DNA from: Marinomonas balearica
Lineage (GTDB): Bacteria; Pseudomonadota; Gammaproteobacteria; Pseudomonadales; Marinomonadaceae
NCBI RefSeq assembly: GCF_004362145.1
Contig: NZ_SNXC01000013.1
Coordinates: 145,327-209,326 of the forward strand
Length of the DNA stretch: 64,000 nt
Direction: 5' to 3'
The notes beneath the pieces are model-generated. The model had not been told where the DNA came from and did no database searches. It worked only from the letters and a program-made list of their open reading frames with translations. Positions 59,442 to 64,000 of the stretch are shown here, piece after piece; positions within the stretch are counted from its first letter, which is position 1, and the number at the start of each line of letters is the position of its first letter. The position numbers and the translations under genes are program-made.

Positions 59442-61079
59442 TTACGCCAAGACAGTAGCGACCAATGATTTAGCCTCTTCTTCCAGATCCGCTAAATGCG
59501 CTTCAGACACAAAGCTCTCTAGATAAATTTTATAAATATTTTCTGTGCCGGAAGGGCGAGCAGCAAACCAACCATTTTCAGTTACCACCTTCAAACCTCC
59601 GATCGAAGCTCCGTTCCCAGGAGCGTGAGTCAAGATATCGCAAATTGGCTCCCCAGCCAGTTCGGTTTGAGTCACATCATCTTTATTCAACTTCGCGAGA
59701 ATAGACTTTTGTTCGGGTGTTGAAGGCACATCAATGCGTCGATAATATGGCTGCCCATATTTTTCAACTTGCTCGTCAAACAGAGTCGCGGGATCTTTAC
59801 CCGTTTTAGCCATAATCTCCGCAGCAAGCAACGCTAAAATAAAGCCATCTTTATCGGTAGACCAAACACCACCATCTTTTCTCAAGAATGACGCGCCTGC
59901 ACTCTCCTCCCCCCCAAACAGCAAAGATCCATTAAACAAGCCATCAACATACCATTTGAAGCCAACAGGAACCTCACAGAGACCGCGACCTAAACCCTTA
60001 ACAACTCTATCTATCATGCCACTCGACACTAACGTCTTGCCAAAAACAGCATCCTGAGACCAACTTTCACGATATTGAGCCAAATACTCTATCGCAACAC
60101 CCAAATAAGCATTCGGATTCATCAGGCCCCGCCCTTTACAGACAATTCCGTGCCGGTCGTAATCTGGATCATTCCCCACCGCGATATCAAAATCGTCCTG
60201 CAGCTCCAACAAGTTCGCCATAGCATAAGGAGAAGAACAATCCATTCGGATTTTTCCGTCTTTATCTAATGGCATAAACCCAAACGCAGGATCAACCCTA
60301 TCATTTACAACCGTCAGGTTAAGGCCGTATTTTTCCGCTATCGGTTTCCAATACGCGATACCTGAGCCACCCATAGGGTCGACGCCGATCTTAATATTCG
60401 CATTTGCAATCGCCTGCATATCAATCACATTTTCCAAATCTGAAACATAGTGATCAATATAATTAAAATCCGTAACTAACCCCGACACTTTTGCTTGCTC
60501 TAAAGGCATCCGACGAACCTCATCTAGGCCTGTCAGCAACAACTCATTCGCTCGCAACGCAATCCAATTAGTAATCTCAGTATCAGCTGGCCCTCCTTTT
60601 GGAGAGTTGTATTTTATCCCTCCGTCTTCCGGCGGGTTATGCGATGGAGTAATAACCACACCATCCGCCAGAATGTCGCTGGACGCATTGTGAGTCAAAA
60701 TCGCATGTGAAATAACCGGCGTTGGAGTAAAGCCATCCCCTTCCTGCACCATCACGGAGATACCATTTGCCGCAAACACTTCCAGAGCAGTACCAAAAGC
60801 ACACTCAGACAGAGCGTGAGTGTCTTTACCTAAAAAAAGCGGACCTTGATAACCTTGCTGCTTTCTATATTCGGCAATTGCCTGACAAACAGCCAAAATA
60901 TGGTTTTCATTAAAGCTTGTTTTCATTGCTGTGCCACGATGCCCTGAAGTGCCAAAACTAACCTTTTGTTCTGGTACAGACACATCAGGCTTAAGCTGAT
61001 AATACGAAGAAACAAGTTTAGGAATGTTTACAAGAGATTCGTGAGACACAAGCTTTCCAGCTTGAGGGTGAATTGCCAT
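59442..61079 (-). CDS. pgm: Phosphoglucomutase (alpha-D-glucose phosphate-specific)
   Basis: Pgm interconverts glucose 1- and 6-phosphate. The 545-residue product is the length of E. coli Pgm (546). The phosphoserine loop is '[11 protein letters not shown]', the metal-binding loop '[10 protein letters not shown]', the sugar loop '[10 protein letters not shown]' and the phosphate-contact '[10 protein letters not shown]'. It is monocistronic and divergent from the patatin gene. Confidence 0.96.
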   Translation of the reverse strand: MAIHPQAGKLVSHESLVNIPKLVSSYYQLKPDVSVPEQKVSFGTSGHRGTAMKTSFNENHILAVCQAIAEYRKQQGYQGPLFLGKDTHALSECAFGTALEVFAANGISVMVQEGDGFTPTPVISHAILTHNASSDILADGVVITPSHNPPEDGGIKYNSPKGGPADTEITNWIALRANELLLTGLDEVRRMPLEQAKVSGLVTDFNYIDHYVSDLENVIDMQAIANANIKIGVDPMGGSGIAYWKPIAEKYGLNLTVVNDRVDPAFGFMPLDKDGKIRMDCSSPYAMANLLELQDDFDIAVGNDPDYDRHGIVCKGRGLMNPNAYLGVAIEYLAQYRESWSQDAVFGKTLVSSGMIDRVVKGLGRGLCEVPVGFKWYVDGLFNGSLLFGGEESAGASFLRKDGGVWSTDKDGFILALLAAEIMAKTGKDPATLFDEQVEKYGQPYYRRIDVPSTPEQKSILAKLNKDDVTQTELAGEPICDILTHAPGNGASIGGLKVVTENGWFAARPSGTENIYKIYLESFVSEAHLADLEEEAKSLVATVLA

Positions 61080-61366
61080 ATTAGAAGCCTCGCTAATTTA
61101 TTGATTATACAATAGTCCCTTAAAAAGGTTTCTATTTCAATTCACTAACAAAACTTCGAACAATATTATATGTCAGGAGACCACTTTAGATCTCTCTTAT
61201 GCTTTCGAAATACTAAGCGCTCCAGCCAACTACTGACAATTCACCGAAACATCGACGGAACACCTAAAACAAAATAAAAAACATTATTTCTATAAAAAAA
61301 CGATTTATTGAATCATAATAATTCTAAGTGTTTTTATGATTATTACAGATTAAAAAAGGTGTCGTA

Positions 61367-62503
61367 ATGAGTAATAGCGCACTTATCCTATCAGGCGGCG
61401 GAGCCAGAGCAGCTTATCAAGTTGGTGTATTGTCAGCCGTAGGGAAAATGTTTTCTAAAGGGCAGACTCTACCGTTCGACATATTATGCGGAACATCAGC
61501 CGGTGCTCTAAATGCCACAATGCTCGCAACATACAGTGAAGACTTTCGACTTGCTACTGGCCAACTGTCCTATGTATGGAAGCACCTGACCCACGATCAA
61601 GTCTATCAAGTAAGCCGCTGGCCACTCACATCCTCTCTTACAAAAAGCATCATCTCAGTCTTCAAAAAACAAACGGAAGGAAAAAGCCTTTCACTAATGG
61701 AAAACACGCCATTAAAACACTTACTAGAAAGGTATTTACAATTAAACGAAGTAGAAAATTCAATAAATCAAGGAAGACTGAAGGCCTTAGTTATTAGCGC
61801 GATGAATTATAGTAATGGAAAGTCTGAGTGTTTTTTCCAAGGTGACGCATCATGCAAAGAATGGCGAAGCGAAAAGCACTCTGGCATAAAGGAAACATTA
61901 ACCCATAACCACCTACTTGCTTCTAGCGCAATCCCGATTTTATTTCCCGCTCAAAAAATACACAACCAATATTACGGCGACGGTGCTATTAGACAGCGCT
62001 CAGCACTGAGTCCTGCTCTAAAACTTGGTGCCACCAAACTTTTTATAATCGGCGTTAGTAGAAATAGGAAATCAGACCATATCCCCCAAAAAAACGATGT
62101 AATGGTAGCACCTCCTTCAATCGCCCAGATAACAGGCCAACTTATGAATAGCGCCTTTATTGACAACCTCGAAGACGATATAAAGAGCCTAAGCACTATC
62201 AATAGACTACTTTCAAAATCAGATCAAACAGGACAATACGAAAAGTTAAAAAAGACCGAGAGCCTTGTAATATCACCTTCAGAAGAGCTCAACGACATTG
62301 CTTTTGAGCACATAGACACCCTACCGAAACCCGTGTACAACGCATTAAGACATTTAGGCGCGAACTCTGATGCCGGAATGGCGACAGCTGCAAGCTACCT
62401 ACTCTTTTCACAACCCTATCTTAGAGCACTAATTCAACTAGGCTACAAAGACGCCATGTGGGAAAAAGATCGAATCGAAGCATTCTTCCTTCCAAAAAGC
62501 TAA
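61367..62503 (+). CDS. Patatin-like phospholipase
   Basis: The 378-residue protein has a patatin domain: oxyanion hole 'GGGARAAYQVG' (10-20), nucleophile S44 in 'GTSAG' and catalytic D205 in 'YGDGAIRQ'. It probably hydrolyses phospholipid or lysophospholipid esters. There is no signal peptide, so it is cytoplasmic or exported by another route; the C-terminal 130 residues are helical and unassigned. AGGTG precedes the ATG. It ends before a strong terminator. Confidence 0.9.
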   Translation: MSNSALILSGGGARAAYQVGVLSAVGKMFSKGQTLPFDILCGTSAGALNATMLATYSEDFRLATGQLSYVWKHLTHDQVYQVSRWPLTSSLTKSIISVFKKQTEGKSLSLMENTPLKHLLERYLQLNEVENSINQGRLKALVISAMNYSNGKSECFFQGDASCKEWRSEKHSGIKETLTHNHLLASSAIPILFPAQKIHNQYYGDGAIRQRSALSPALKLGATKLFIIGVSRNRKSDHIPQKNDVMVAPPSIAQITGQLMNSAFIDNLEDDIKSLSTINRLLSKSDQTGQYEKLKKTESLVISPSEELNDIAFEHIDTLPKPVYNALRHLGANSDAGMATAASYLLFSQPYLRALIQLGYKDAMWEKDRIEAFFLPKS

Positions 62504-62519
62504 CACAATTCCAACAAAC

Positions 62520-62548
62520 AAAAAAGCCGCTGAATCAGCGGCTTTTTT
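62520..62548. terminator. Bidirectional terminator between the patatin and E2 genes
   Basis: A 12-base perfect inverted repeat (62520-62531 and 62537-62548) with a five-base loop and A/T flanks lies between the converging genes. Confidence 0.93.
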
Positions 62549-62579
62549 ACTTCAATACACGCAATCTAAAAGTGATTAT

Positions 62580-64000
62580 TTAAAGCGTCATGCGACGTAA
62601 ATCACTCAACAATGCATTCAAGAAGGTCATAAAGCGACCAGCATCCGCCCCATTCACCGCACGATGATCGTACGACAAACATAATGGAAGCATAGTACGA
62701 GGCTCGAAGTCTTTACCGTTCCAGCGAGGCTCAACATCGGCTTTAGACACACCCAAAATACCCACTTCTGGCGTATTTACGATCGGCGTAAATCCTGTAC
62801 CACCCATTGCACCAAGGCTGGAAATAGTGAAACAACCACCTTGCATATCAGCAGGTTTAAGTTGCTTACCAAGCGCTTTCTTAATAAGCGCATTTGCTTC
62901 AGTCGCAATTTGCTTGATGGATTTCTTATCAGCATCACGCAATACTGGTACAACCAACCCAACTGGGGAGTCAACTGCAATACCAATATGGACATATTTC
63001 TTCTGAATAATGTTTTCTCCATCCGCATGAAGAGAAACATTAAACGAAGGATTAGCCACAAGCGCCTGAGCAACCGCTTTAATAAGGAATGGAAGTGGAG
63101 TAAGTTTTACACCCTCTTTTTCCATCTCTGCTTTCAAGCCCTTGCGGAACGCTTCTAAATCCGTGATGTCAGCTTTATCAAACTGGGTAACATGAGGAAC
63201 ATTTAACCATGAACGAGTCATATTGTAAGACGTGATCTTTTGGATCTTGCTCATCTTAACAACATCAACTTCACCCCATTGGCTAAAGTCAATTTCTGGC
63301 ACACGAGGAATACCCGCACCCTCAACTGCCGCAGAGGAAGCCGCTTTGGATACACCAGATTCAGCTTTCTTAACCGCTTCCTTGACGTATGCGTGCAAAT
63401 CTTCTTTCGTAACTCGACCGCGAGGCCCATTTGCACGAACCAAAGACAGTTCTACACCCAATTCACGCGCCAGCAATCGAACAGCAGGACCTGCATGAAC
63501 CTTTTTGGAAGGAGCAGAAAGAACCGCAGACTCTGTTGCCACTGCTTTTGGAGCCGGAGAAGCCGCTTTAGCTGGTGCAGGAGCTGAAACAGGTTTAGCA
63601 ACCTTCGGAGCTTCAGCTACAACAACTTGACCTTCTACCTCAAGCTCAAGAATCAAGTCTCCTTCAGAAACCTTATCCCCTTCCTTGATAGAAATAGACT
63701 TAACAGTACCTGATTTAGGCGCTGGAATATCCATAGAAGCTTTGTCTGTTTCAAGAACGATTAGCGAATCGCCCTCAGAGATTGCATCACCTGCAGCGAC
63801 ACTCACCTCTATGACATCAACACCTTCTGTGCCGCCGATATCAGGAACAAATACACTCTCCACACCGCCAGCAATTACGACAGGAGCAGAAACTTCTTCT
63901 ACTACTTCCGCCACCACCGGTGCTTCAACCACAGCTGGCGCAGCAACTTCTACTACGGATTCAACTGCAAGCGTCAAGATAGCGCTGCCTTCTGATACAG
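62580..64000 (-). CDS. aceF: Pyruvate dehydrogenase E2 (dihydrolipoamide acetyltransferase), 5' end beyond window
   Basis: The frame is open through base 64000, so the N-terminus lies outside. E2 carries the acetyl group from E1 to CoA in the pyruvate dehydrogenase complex. At the edge the sequence 'VSEGSAILTLAVE' is the end of one lipoyl domain; a second complete lipoyl domain follows with the lipoyl Lys in 'LETDKASMDIP'. After Pro/Ala-rich linkers come the E3-binding domain ('GPAVRLLARELGVEL', 'GPRGRVTKEDL') and the catalytic domain ending with 'DHRAVNGADAGRF'. Multiple lipoyl domains favour the pyruvate over the 2-oxoglutarate complex. Confidence 0.93.
   Translation of the reverse strand, partial: VSEGSAILTLAVESVVEVAAPAVVEAPVVAEVVEEVSAPVVIAGGVESVFVPDIGGTEGVDVIEVSVAAGDAISEGDSLIVLETDKASMDIPAPKSGTVKSISIKEGDKVSEGDLILELEVEGQVVVAEAPKVAKPVSAPAPAKAASPAPKAVATESAVLSAPSKKVHAGPAVRLLARELGVELSLVRANGPRGRVTKEDLHAYVKEAVKKAESGVSKAASSAAVEGAGIPRVPEIDFSQWGEVDVVKMSKIQKITSYNMTRSWLNVPHVTQFDKADITDLEAFRKGLKAEMEKEGVKLTPLPFLIKAVAQALVANPSFNVSLHADGENIIQKKYVHIGIAVDSPVGLVVPVLRDADKKSIKQIATEANALIKKALGKQLKPADMQGGCFTISSLGAMGGTGFTPIVNTPEVGILGVSKADVEPRWNGKDFEPRTMLPLCLSYDHRAVNGADAGRFMTFLNALLSDLRRMTL

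Overview
The window looks like chromosomal DNA of a marine gammaproteobacterium, most likely of the Oceanospirillales and close to Marinomonas. The evidence is the run fimV-truA-trpF-trpB-trpA-accD-folC-dedD-cvpA-purF-metZ (the order known from pseudomonads, with trpB and trpA inserted), the groES-groEL-fxsA neighbourhood, the pepN-DUF2797-DUF1315 block, a long type-2 leuA, moderate AT-rich base composition and many c-di-GMP proteins. The genus is inference. No rRNA, tRNA, prophage, insertion sequence, integron or CRISPR array was seen. Coding density is high and the genes are mostly housekeeping.

Layout. 1-5.9 kb: a nitroreductase cut by the left edge, a membrane-anchored coiled-coil protein, an M14 carboxypeptidase, an unknown gene overlapping rraA, and a homocysteine methyltransferase. 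6.2-13.1 kb (minus): a tightly packed set read as uup, DUF2760, a 582-aa Hsp70 and an 897-aa Hsp70 with a long C-terminal extension. This is the least explained module in the window. 13.4-19.8 kb (plus): an RND efflux adaptor and pump, then motA/pomA, motB/pomB and a PilZ gene. 20-32 kb (minus): metZ, purF, cvpA, a SPOR protein (dedD-like, with a ten-base G tract), folC, accD, trpA, trpB, trpF, truA and fimV, many joined by short overlaps; then an EAL protein.

33-41.3 kb: groESL, fxsA, an alkyltransferase-like protein, yajQ, panE, a CvfB-type S1 protein, DUF1415, an SrmB-like helicase and ribA. 41.4-49.1 kb: an Lrp-type regulator divergent from leuA, then a 1466-residue hybrid histidine kinase overlapping a REC-GGDEF diguanylate cyclase. 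49.4-64 kb: a long coiled-coil lipoprotein with a C-terminal membrane helix, pepN with two small companions, glpG, nadK, a PLP deaminase/desulfhydrase-like gene, a spermidine-synthase-like gene, pgm, a patatin phospholipase and the pyruvate dehydrogenase E2 gene, which runs off the right edge.

How the genes work together. Several groups are coherent: tryptophan and folate/fatty-acid/purine biosynthesis in one long operon; c-di-GMP signalling (GGDEF, EAL, PilZ, YajQ) with motility and envelope proteins (stator, FimV); and protein homeostasis (GroESL, two divergent Hsp70s, PepN, GlpG). Many of the longest reading frames begin upstream of the true start; starts were moved where a ribosome binding site or family length decided it. 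Functions are from motifs and family knowledge only; no database search was possible.
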